64,000 nucleotides of DNA, from the NCBI GenBank assembly GCA_009917545.1, contig QZDW01000022.1:1-64000 (forward strand), written 5' to 3'. The translations under genes and the position numbers were made by a program. The notes below the pieces were generated by a model. That model worked only from the letters and a program-made list of their open reading frames with translations. It was not told the DNA's origin and ran no database searches. This stretch comes from a bacterium 1XD42-76 (GTDB lineage: Bacteria > Bacillota > Clostridia > Lachnospirales > Lachnospiraceae). Shown here piece by piece: positions 52,705 through 59,538 of this stretch; positions within the stretch are counted from its first letter, which is position 1, and every line of letters begins with the position of its first letter.

Positions 52705-53298
52705 CTACACGTCCGGATTCTGTTCAAGAGCAAAGTCTCTTTTGGAATTAAAATCCAGGATCTGCAGAAGTTCTTCGTCTGTCAGTGCCCTTTCCGGCAG
52801 ATAGAAGCAGCCGGTGTCTCTGGCATAAACCAGCTGATCAGAATCCACAGCCTGCCCTGCATTTTCCACCAGTGTCAGCGTACCCTCCGGGAATCTGCCG
52901 TTCTCATACTCCTTTTTCAGCGCTTCCTTACGGCTTTCTTCCTCCTTTGTGTATTCCCTGCTGAACTGGTCGGCATGGAAGCTGCGCTGCTCATACTGGA
53001 CCATGTTATAAATATCCTGCACCTCTGCTTCGGGGACCTCCTGCATCCTTGCCATTACTTTGTCGCTGGTAATCGCACTCCGGAGTCCCAGATACCCTGC
53101 ATAGGCCGGAATGGACACCGTCCCGATTACCAGCAGGCAGGCTGCCGCCGATGCCATATTCCTCTTAAAACTGTTCCGTCTGTAGGTTCCGTCTGCCATC
53201 TGTGTTCTTACATTCATGATCATTTCCTCCTCAAAATTTTCTTTCATGTGTACCTGATTCATCACATGTTTCAACTGACTGCCATTCACCGTGCTCAT
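52705..53298 (-). CDS. Anti-sigma-factor-like membrane protein, possibly truncated
   Basis: 197 residues from the ATG at 53298, which overlaps the sigma-factor stop (ATGA), so translation is coupled. The N-terminal ~55 residues are cytoplasmic (sigma-binding position), then a transmembrane helix (MASAAACLLVIGTVSIPAYAG) and a helical extracellular domain. The frame ends NPDV-TAG, but without changing frame QQRQEAWEEANDSDTLR follows to another TAG at 52651. A premature stop is therefore possible. It is expected to hold the adjacent ECF sigma factor inactive. Confidence 0.75.
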   Translation of the reverse strand: MSTVNGSQLKHVMNQVHMKENFEEEMIMNVRTQMADGTYRRNSFKRNMASAAACLLVIGTVSIPAYAGYLGLRSAITSDKVMARMQEVPEAEVQDIYNMVQYEQRSFHADQFSREYTKEEESRKEALKKEYENGRFPEGTLTLVENAGQAVDSDQLVYARDTGCFYLPERALTDEELLQILDFNSKRDFALEQNPDV

Positions 53299-53762
53299 CT
53301 GCAATATTCCTCCTTCCAGATCGTCCGAAACTGCTCCCTTCCCCGCTGCAGCCTTTTTTTGACCGCATGCTCCGTAATCCCCAGGATACCAGCAATCTCT
53401 TTTACCTGATACCCTTCTACATAATGGAGAACCATCACGGCCCTCTGCTTTGGGGGCATGTGGAGAAGCTCCCGGATGGCTTCCCGGTCTTCCTGCTGGG
53501 ATACCAGCGTACCGGCAAGTTCTTCGATGGGCACCCTGGGGTGCCGGAACCGGAATCTCTGTATATCCCGGCAGTGGTTGGTGGCCACTTTAATCAGCCA
53601 TGCCTTTTCGTGTTCTGCGTCTGCAAATTCCGGCTTTTTCTCCAGGTATTTGCAGAAGGTATCCTGAACGGCATCCTGGGTGTCCTCCTCACTGCCAAGT
53701 ATCACAATGCAGATCCGGTACAGCATCCTGCTGTATTGTTTTACTGCCGCTTCCAGGTCCAT
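53295..53762 (-). CDS. ECF-type RNA polymerase sigma factor
   Basis: 155 residues from the ATG at 53762 (AAAGGAG upstream; a start 11 codons earlier also exists). Region 2: YRICIVILGSEEDTQDAVQDTFCKYLE. Region 4: helix-turn-helix with LHMPPKQRAVMVLHYVEGYQVKEIAGILGITEHAVKKRLQRGREQ. Group IV (ECF) sigma factor, probably controlled by the overlapping membrane anti-sigma-like gene. Its regulon may include neighbouring envelope lipoproteins (inference). Confidence 0.92.
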   Translation of the reverse strand: MDLEAAVKQYSRMLYRICIVILGSEEDTQDAVQDTFCKYLEKKPEFADAEHEKAWLIKVATNHCRDIQRFRFRHPRVPIEELAGTLVSQQEDREAIRELLHMPPKQRAVMVLHYVEGYQVKEIAGILGITEHAVKKRLQRGREQFRTIWKEEYCR

Positions 53763-54045
53763 ATCTTTCCATCTCCTTTCCTGCTCTGCATCCATCTGTC
53801 ACAATACCCCGGACCTGGAAGAATTCCCGTTACCGTCCGCCCGATGCTTCTTGTCCGGCATAAGACGGGCAAGAAGATGTCCCTGCGGACTACATCCGTG
53901 CCCGAAAATCTTTCCGGGTATTCTTCGGTTGGATGCTGTTATACTTATGACACGCACTGGAGATACGAAAGGTGACCTTTTCAGAATATTTTTTCAGACA
54001 TGCCCGTTTTTTGTGAAAGAAATGGAGGCTTCCTGAATTTCTTAT
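53763..54045. other. Intergenic region without recognised feature
   Basis: About 280 nt between the sigma-factor gene and the lipoprotein terminator. No open frame with a ribosome site and no confident promoter was seen, though the ECF promoter must lie here. Confidence 0.4.
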
Positions 54046-54097
54046 AAAAGAAAACTGCCCTCTCCTGATAGGGTATCATCCTTTCAAAAGAGGACAG
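54046..54097 (-). terminator. Terminator of the 54105 lipoprotein gene
   Basis: CTGTCCTCT and AGAGGGCAG pair (one G-U) around a long loop, followed by TTTTCTTTT on the minus strand, directly after the lipoprotein stop. Confidence 0.7.
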
Positions 54098-54104
54098 AAA
54101 TCAT

Positions 54105-54770
54105 TTATGCCACTTTTACGATACAGATCTGGGTTGCTTTCAAACCGCTGCCTGAAGAACTCCCCCATACCTGGATGTGCTGTCCGGCTGCCAGGTCTGC
54201 CGCTGTCGCTGCCGACATTTCAGCCCTGGCCCCTCCGTCATAAATTGTCTGGATGGCAAACAGCGTGTTTTCATCATATGTAACGGTAACCTTGTTAAAC
54301 TCCGAATCATCCCCGCTGCCAGGCGATACTATGATATCCCCGCCGTTATCCGCTTTTTCCGTAACAGACTCAACCACGGTCAACTGCCCGTCTTTCAGGT
54401 CTTTGGCATCCCCCTCCAGATTCGGTGTGCTGTCAACCCATTGCTCCGATGTGCCGGATGTACTCTGCGCCTCCGGCTGTTCTTTCTGTGTACTGTCTGT
54501 TCCCTGATTGTCGTTTCCCTCGGATTCCGGCACCGTTTCTGTTCCTGGGCTTTCCTGCTTGTCTTCGCCTTCTGTGCCCTCTGTTTTCGCAGACGGTTCC
54601 GGAGCAGCATCCTCTTCTTTTGTATCATCCTCTGGGATCGGTTCTCCCTGGACCACCTGCGGTTCCGCCGCATCCTGCGCATCCTCCGTCTTTCCACAGG
54701 CGCACACGGCAAGGCTCAAAATACACAATACCCCTGTCAATAAGACCATTTTCCTTGTTTTCTTTTTCAT
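54105..54770 (-). CDS. Acidic lipoprotein of unknown function
   Basis: 221 residues from the ATG at 54770 (GAGAGGAGAAC upstream). Basic start, hydrophobic stretch and lipobox AVCAC-G, then a Glu/Asp/Thr-rich linker of about 100 residues. A C-terminal beta domain (VTVTYDENTLFAIQTIYDGG, ATAADLAAGQHIQVWG) resembles small OB- or DUF-type lipoprotein domains. Membrane-anchored. It sits upstream of an ECF sigma operon. Function unknown. Confidence 0.7.
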   Translation of the reverse strand: MKKKTRKMVLLTGVLCILSLAVCACGKTEDAQDAAEPQVVQGEPIPEDDTKEEDAAPEPSAKTEGTEGEDKQESPGTETVPESEGNDNQGTDSTQKEQPEAQSTSGTSEQWVDSTPNLEGDAKDLKDGQLTVVESVTEKADNGGDIIVSPGSGDDSEFNKVTVTYDENTLFAIQTIYDGGARAEMSAATAADLAAGQHIQVWGSSSGSGLKATQICIVKVA

Positions 54771-54910
54771 GTTGTTCTCCTCTCTGATAAAATATAAATC
54801 CACAGTTTATCCAGTATTTCTGCGAATTTTTTATCCATTCTATCAGAGTAGTCTCTAAAAAACCTCTAAATCATCTTAAGAAAAAATGAACTTGTTTATT
54901 GTTTTTTCAT

Positions 54911-54962
54911 AGACCGATTTTGAGAAGGGGTTTGTTTTCGGGTCTTCCCGAAATCGGTCAAT
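54911..54962. repeat. Inverted-repeat copy of the short TTGACC-type repeat
   Basis: Arms AGACCGATTTTGAGAAG (54911-54927) and CTTCCCGAAATCGGTCAAT (54944-54962) face each other and can form a hairpin. Each resembles the single copies at 34639 and 50378. Lies in the gene-free stretch 54771-55069, otherwise featureless. Confidence 0.55.
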
Positions 54963-55069
54963 GGCGGTAAAATAACCAGAAGGAGAAATCCAAAAAACTA
55001 TGACTAAGGAGGGGAATGTATCCAGTTTACATCCATTGATAAATTTGGTGTGTACTGGTGTCTTTTTGT

Positions 55070-55858
55070 ATGATTGGTGTTTATTTAAGCGGAACCGGGA
55101 ATACAGAACATTGTGTCCGAAAGCTTGTCCGTTTACTGGATGAATCCGCACAGGCGGTTCCTATGGAGAAGAAAGAAGCGGTACATTTATTATCACAGCA
55201 TGACTTTATTGTTTTTGCATATCCTGTTCAGTTTTCAAACGTTCCTGTTATGGTAAAAAATTTTATCAAAAGCCATCCGGATCTTTGGAAGGGTAAAAAA
55301 ATACTTTGCGTTGCCACTATGGGATTGTTCAGCGGAGATGGCGCAGGCTGCTCGGCACGGCTGCTCAAAAAGTATGGCGCCAAAATCGTCGGTGGTTTCC
55401 ATATCCGTATGCCTGATTCTGTCTGTGATGTAAAACTACTGAAAAAATCCTTTCAGGAGAACCGGGAAATCATCCGGAAAGCAGACAGAAAGATTGAGAA
55501 ATGCGCAGAGGAAATCAGGAAAGGCAGGTATCCCAAAGACGGCCTGCATCTTTATAACCGAATCGCCGGATTACTCTGCCAGCGTTTGTGGTACTACAGC
55601 AAAACCAAAAGTTACTCGGATCAATTAAAAATCAGTAATGCCTGTACGGGCTGCGGGCTTTGTACCCGGCTCTGCCCGGCCGACAACCTTACCCTGAAAA
55701 ATGGAAAAGCGGCTGCCGGAAAACACTGTACCATGTGTTACCGGTGCATCAGTTCCTGTCCGGCAAGGGCAATTACATTACTGGGGCACACAGTCATTGA
55801 GCAGTGCCGCTATGATAAATATATCCAAAACGCGAAAAAGAACGAGCCTTTAAAATGA
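55070..55858 (+). CDS. EFR1-type flavodoxin-ferredoxin fusion protein
   Basis: 262 residues from the ATG at 55070. The N-terminal flavodoxin fold has SGTGNTEHCV as the FMN phosphate loop and FAYPVQFSNVPVMVKNFI. The C-terminal half carries two [4Fe-4S] clusters: CTGCGLCTRLCPADN and CTMCYRCISSCPARA. Cytoplasmic electron carrier of the EFR1 family. The ribosome site is weak, so the start is less certain. It opens a plus-strand run with the GyrI-like and DUF3795-like genes. Confidence 0.87.
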   Translation: MIGVYLSGTGNTEHCVRKLVRLLDESAQAVPMEKKEAVHLLSQHDFIVFAYPVQFSNVPVMVKNFIKSHPDLWKGKKILCVATMGLFSGDGAGCSARLLKKYGAKIVGGFHIRMPDSVCDVKLLKKSFQENREIIRKADRKIEKCAEEIRKGRYPKDGLHLYNRIAGLLCQRLWYYSKTKSYSDQLKISNACTGCGLCTRLCPADNLTLKNGKAAAGKHCTMCYRCISSCPARAITLLGHTVIEQCRYDKYIQNAKKNEPLK

Positions 55859-55891
55859 AATGAAACATAAAGGGAAGGGAGTAACAAATCA

Positions 55892-56353
55892 ATGAAAATC
55901 GAAACATGTGAAAAAGAATCCTCTGTTGTAATCGGAAAAGAAGGGGCGACAACGGACGGAGCCGGCTTTATTCAGAAGTTATGGGATGAGGCGAATTCCC
56001 ATTTTGGAGAAATCGCACATCTGGCAAAGAAAGATGAAGATGGGAACATCAGCGGAATATGGGGCGCAATGTCTGACTTTTCCCGTTCCTTCCAGCCCTG
56101 GGAGGGCTTTCAGAAAGGACTTTACCTTGCAGGGGTAGAGTGTAATGAAGATGCAAAAGTCCCCGATGGCTGGACAAAGTGGGTGATACCCGGCTATGAG
56201 TATATTTATGTGGAACGTGAAAATGATAATACCTTTTCAGAAGTAATCCGATATATGAAGGGCAATGGTATTGCTCTGGTTGGTGCCGTCCATGATTTTA
56301 CCTGTCCAAAGACCGGGAAAGGGTATATATTTTTTCCCATAAGGAAGCTGTAA
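55892..56353 (+). CDS. GyrI-like small-molecule-binding domain protein
   Basis: 153 residues, single domain: an N-terminal strand (KIETCEKESSVVIG), W-x-EANSHFGEI, a central IWGAMSDFSRSF, GLYLAGVE, and GYEYIYVERENDN near the end. The GyrI/BmrR-like fold binds small molecules, and stand-alone forms occur near redox genes. AGGGAGTAACAAATCA precedes the ATG. Third such domain in this window. Likely co-transcribed with its neighbours. Confidence 0.8.
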   Translation: MKIETCEKESSVVIGKEGATTDGAGFIQKLWDEANSHFGEIAHLAKKDEDGNISGIWGAMSDFSRSFQPWEGFQKGLYLAGVECNEDAKVPDGWTKWVIPGYEYIYVERENDNTFSEVIRYMKGNGIALVGAVHDFTCPKTGKGYIFFPIRKL

Positions 56354-56380
56354 AAAAGAGAATTTGAGGAGGAAAACAGA

Positions 56381-56848
56381 ATGAAATCTATCTGCGGAAT
56401 TGATTGTACGAACTGTGAATTATGCAGCACTTGTAACGGATGTGCAGCAACAGAAGGGCAGCCTTTTGGGGCGGAATGCCTTGTTGCACAGTGCTGTAAA
56501 AAAGGTGAAACAGCGTTAAGCGAATTAAAAGAAAAGCTGATTGCGGCCTTCCATGCGCTGCAGATTCCAGATATGGAAGAAGTAACAGAGCTGAATGCGC
56601 TGAAAGGTTCCTTTGCGAACATTGAATACACCCTTCCAAACGGCCTGACCGTAAAGTTTTGGGATGATAACAGGATTTATTTAGGGAATCAGCTTCATAA
56701 AAAGGACAGCGACAGATGTTATGGAATTATCGCTGATGAGAAATATCTCATGGTGTCTGAGTACAGCGGCTATGGAACTGATGCGGAAATAATTGTATTC
56801 AAACGTTGGAATAAAATAGAGAAAAGCGGAATTATTGAAAGAGTATAA
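56381..56848 (+). CDS. DUF3795-like Cys-rich protein
   Basis: 155 residues. The N-terminus has clustered Cys (CGIDCTNCELCSTCNGC, then C-x-x-A-x-x-C-C), as in DUF3795-type proteins that may bind metal or an iron-sulfur cluster. A helical and beta C-terminal part follows (FANIEYTLPNGLTVKFWDDN). GAGGAGGAAAACAGA precedes the ATG. Function unknown. Confidence 0.75.
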   Translation: MKSICGIDCTNCELCSTCNGCAATEGQPFGAECLVAQCCKKGETALSELKEKLIAAFHALQIPDMEEVTELNALKGSFANIEYTLPNGLTVKFWDDNRIYLGNQLHKKDSDRCYGIIADEKYLMVSEYSGYGTDAEIIVFKRWNKIEKSGIIERV

Positions 56849-56853
56849 TATAA

Positions 56854-57093
56854 ATGATTTCTGCAATTTACAATAAACAAAGCATTAGAAAATTCATAGA
56901 TAAGCCAATATCCCAAGAAGATATTATAAACAATGGAATGAAAGCGTCTTCTTCAAAAAACAGGCCGCCATGGAACTACACTGTTGTTAACTCTTGGGAG
57001 AAAGGGCTGCGGTTTCATCAAAGTTCGGTGTATTGGGTCGGTCATTCATGGGGGAGCGTTCTGGGACTGCGCTTTGTCCAGGCAGGTTGTTAA
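56854..57093 (+). pseudogene. Chimeric remnant: nitroreductase N-terminus joined to an alpha/beta-hydrolase piece
   Basis: 79 residues. The first ~45 (AIYNKQSIRKFIDKPISQED, NGMKASSSKNRPPWNYTVV) match the N-terminal arm of nitroreductase-family flavoproteins. From about residue 50 the sequence changes to VYWVGHSWGSVLGLRFVQ, the nucleophile elbow (G-H-S-W-G) of an alpha/beta hydrolase. Neither enzyme is complete. Two deletions have fused two genes in frame. No activity is expected. Confidence 0.7.
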
Positions 57094-57198
57094 ACACAAG
57101 GGTTCTCTCTATGGAAGAACAAATTATAATAATTTAGTGCGTCTTAATGCTATCAGGTAAAGACGACAAATCGGGGGTTGCAGAAGGGAAATTACAAC

Positions 57199-57657
57199 AT
57201 GGAAATAATCGCATATGAAATGAAATATATAAAAAATGATATTGAAAAAAGCAATATCTTGTGTATTCCTTTTGAGCAGAAGTATTTTCAACAATACATG
57301 AAAATATATAATACTTGCTTTTATGAAATGCGAAAATTTCTTGCTATTGAGCCGTATAATTTTTTGAATGATTATAAACAAGTTCGTGAAAAAAGTAAGG
57401 ATATTTTCCTGCTTGTAAGTGGGGAAGAAATTATTGGTTCTATTGCCTGTTATGGAAATGAAATAGACGATTTGATCGTCAATAAGGAATTTCAAAACAG
57501 GGGATATGGAAAACAGCTTTTATTATGGGGAATGAACTATATTCGCCAAACCAGTAATGAGCCTATTTTGTTACACGTCGCTAAATGGAATGATAAAGCT
57601 TTCATGCTGTACAAAAAAGTAGGATTTGTTCTTACAAATACCGTGAGAGTACGTTAA
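57199..57657 (+). CDS. GNAT-family N-acetyltransferase
   Basis: 152 residues from the ATG at 57199 (AAGGGAAATTACAAC upstream). Acetyl-CoA motif A: IDDLIVNKEFQNRGYGKQLLLWGMNYI (Q-x-x-G-x-G/Y form), preceded by IFLLVSGEEIIGSIACYGNE; motif B ends KAFMLYKKVGFVLT. Substrate unknown. AT-rich compared with its neighbours, suggesting acquired DNA. Confidence 0.85.
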   Translation: MEIIAYEMKYIKNDIEKSNILCIPFEQKYFQQYMKIYNTCFYEMRKFLAIEPYNFLNDYKQVREKSKDIFLLVSGEEIIGSIACYGNEIDDLIVNKEFQNRGYGKQLLLWGMNYIRQTSNEPILLHVAKWNDKAFMLYKKVGFVLTNTVRVR

Positions 57658-57806
57658 CTTTCAGTTTATCGGTAATTTATGCAGAACAAGAAATTGAAAT
57701 CTTGTACAGATGGGGATTATGCAGAAAAGAAGATAGCCTTTTAAGCAATCACCTAAACTAATAGGGTGGTTCATTTTGTTTAATAAAGCAAAGGAGGACG
57801 CAGACT

Positions 57807-58703
57807 TTGAATGTACATAAAGGCAGGAAGAGTATTACCCAAAGACCATTTCGTATTTTAGCAGACTGCGAAAGAATCTATCATTTTTTGCTTGAAATTT
57901 ATGAGAGGGACTGGAGAAATGGTGTACCAGCCCCCTTTTTTGAATACGCATACGCATCATTTTCTTACTGGATGGATATCTCCTATTCTTACAAAAACCG
58001 CATCTGGGAATGCAATGGAGAAATCGTGGCGTTCTGCTTTTATGAAAATCCGGTGACAGACATTTATTTCTGCCTGAAACCCGGATATGAAAAGCTGGCA
58101 TCCGAAATGGTGCAATACGCTGATGAAAATATGTTTACAAACAAAGAAGGCATTCAATTTATTTTCTTCGGCGGACAGGATGTATTGATGCGTTATGCAC
58201 AACAGATGGGATACCATAAGAAGTACGAGCGTTGGGATATGCAGTATGATTATACAGATGAATTGGATTTTCCGCTGCCGGAAGGTTTTCACTTTGTAAA
58301 CCCCCAGGACATTGACAGGACAAACGTGGGCAAATGCTGTTTTAAAGGTTTTGACCATGAGCAGTGTGAAGGTCCGTGGAATCATCAGTATGAGCAGCAC
58401 AATTATATACTGAGCACCGCGCCGCGCGCAACGCCGGAACTGGATGTGGTTATTGCAGATGTGTCGGGAGAATATGCCTGCTATGCAGGGATGTGGTGGA
58501 CACCTGAAAATCGCCTGGCATACATGGAACCTCTCTGCACCATTCCTGAATACCGGCATAGAGGTCTTGCGGCGGCGGCATTATCTGAAATGTATCGGAA
58601 AACCAAAGCATTAAGCGAAACACATATGACAGGCGGTTCCGGCAGATTTTATCAAAAAACAGGATTCCAAAATGCCGTAAAATGGACATTCTGGGAAAAA
58701 TAA
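57807..58703 (+). CDS. GNAT-family N-acetyltransferase (two-domain)
   Basis: 298 residues from a TTG with AAAGGAGGACGCAGAC upstream; the ATG one base later is out of frame. An N-terminal GNAT-like half with IWECNGEIVAFCFYENP precedes the active C-terminal half: YMEPLCTIPEYRHRGLAAAALSEM (motif A, R-x-x-G-L-A) and FYQKTGFQNAVKWTF (motif B). Substrate unknown. A strong hairpin terminator follows. Confidence 0.85.
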   Translation: MNVHKGRKSITQRPFRILADCERIYHFLLEIYERDWRNGVPAPFFEYAYASFSYWMDISYSYKNRIWECNGEIVAFCFYENPVTDIYFCLKPGYEKLASEMVQYADENMFTNKEGIQFIFFGGQDVLMRYAQQMGYHKKYERWDMQYDYTDELDFPLPEGFHFVNPQDIDRTNVGKCCFKGFDHEQCEGPWNHQYEQHNYILSTAPRATPELDVVIADVSGEYACYAGMWWTPENRLAYMEPLCTIPEYRHRGLAAAALSEMYRKTKALSETHMTGGSGRFYQKTGFQNAVKWTFWEK

Positions 58704-58751
58704 TGTATAAGGACTGCTTAATTTATTGAACTTTTGCATGACCCACACAAC

Positions 58752-58796
58752 AAAACGGACGTATCACATCAGTTAGTCGATACGCCCGTTTTGCTT
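58752..58796. terminator. Bidirectional terminator between convergent genes
   Basis: AAAACGGACGTATC and GATACGCCCGTTTT pair over 14 bp with one mismatch and a 13-nt loop. T-runs flank both sides. It lies between the plus-strand acetyltransferase and the minus-strand secreted protein. Confidence 0.8.
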
Positions 58797-58816
58797 TCCC
58801 ATATATGGCATCCGCC

Positions 58817-59362
58817 CTAATTTAATTTCGCCAGGTTTTCATTCATCTTTTTCAGGATAGAATCCTTTTGGTCTGATGTTACGGTCTTATCTTTTACGGC
58901 CTGGTCCAAAAGCTTTGTTACATCCTCAATATCCTTTTTATAGTTTTCCGCTGTCAGTTCCTCTGCGCTTTTTACCAGATCCGGCCTCATAACAATCGTC
59001 GGATTGAAGGCAACGATTGTTGTTTCTGTGGATACGGTAAAAGCGCCTTTGTAAATGACAAATTCACCTTTGCCGTTATCTGCTCTCAGTTTGGCCAGGT
59101 CCGCTTCCATGGCCTTGACATCGGCATGGTCTGCGCCCATGTATTTTTTAATCTGGTTGATGGATTCCTCGTATTCTTCCGGGGTATAAAGCTCAAAAAG
59201 CCCTCCCAAAGTAAGATCCTCCGCCGGGTTCTGAACTTCCTGGGCCCAAACCGTGGATACCTGCGGGGCAGGCGCTGCTCCATAGGCAGTCTGTCCGGCA
59301 GCCATAAGCATAAGACACATGATTCCTGGAGCTGTAAGGTTTCTCTTTGTACGATGAAACAT
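58817..59362 (-). CDS. Secreted protein, likely BlaI-type regulon member
   Basis: 181 residues. Signal peptide (NLTAPGIMCLMLMAAGQTAYGA), then a small helical protein with FELYTPEEYEESINQIKKYMG and a C-terminal helix ending ILKKMNENLAKLN. No catalytic motif; resembles short secreted proteins found next to BlaR1-like receptors in Clostridia. The promoter upstream carries a perfect 17-bp inverted repeat of the ACTACT type (59424-59468), so the neighbouring BlaI/BlaR-type system probably controls it. Confidence 0.7.
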   Translation of the reverse strand: MFHRTKRNLTAPGIMCLMLMAAGQTAYGAAPAPQVSTVWAQEVQNPAEDLTLGGLFELYTPEEYEESINQIKKYMGADHADVKAMEADLAKLRADNGKGEFVIYKGAFTVSTETTIVAFNPTIVMRPDLVKSAEELTAENYKKDIEDVTKLLDQAVKDKTVTSDQKDSILKKMNENLAKLN

Positions 59363-59423
59363 AGTATAAATCCTTTCTTTTTATTATTTTATCTTCACAG
59401 GTGCGCACCTTTTGAAAAAGATA

Positions 59424-59480
59424 GACTACTATGATAGTCTGTCTAAACAATAGACTATCATAGTAGTCCAGATGCGTCAA
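59424..59480 (-). promoter_or_regulatory. BlaI-type operator/promoter of the secreted-protein gene
   Basis: GACTACTATGATAGTCT (59424-59440) and AGACTATCATAGTAGTC (59452-59468) form a perfect 17-bp inverted repeat. On the minus strand TTGACG (59475-59480), a 17-nt spacer and TAGTCT (59452-59457) give a promoter whose -10 lies inside one arm. The same layout occurs at the two BlaI-type genes. Confidence 0.65.
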
Positions 59481-59538
59481 CGAATATTTTCTGACGAATC
59501 TCTTAAGAATTCCGATTACGGCCCGGACGAATCCCACT

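Noticed and set aside
29995..53298. Stop-codon reassignment as the explanation for in-frame TAG/TAA codons
   Set aside because: Many intact genes here end normally at TAA and TAG, and the broken genes use both, so a changed code is unlikely.
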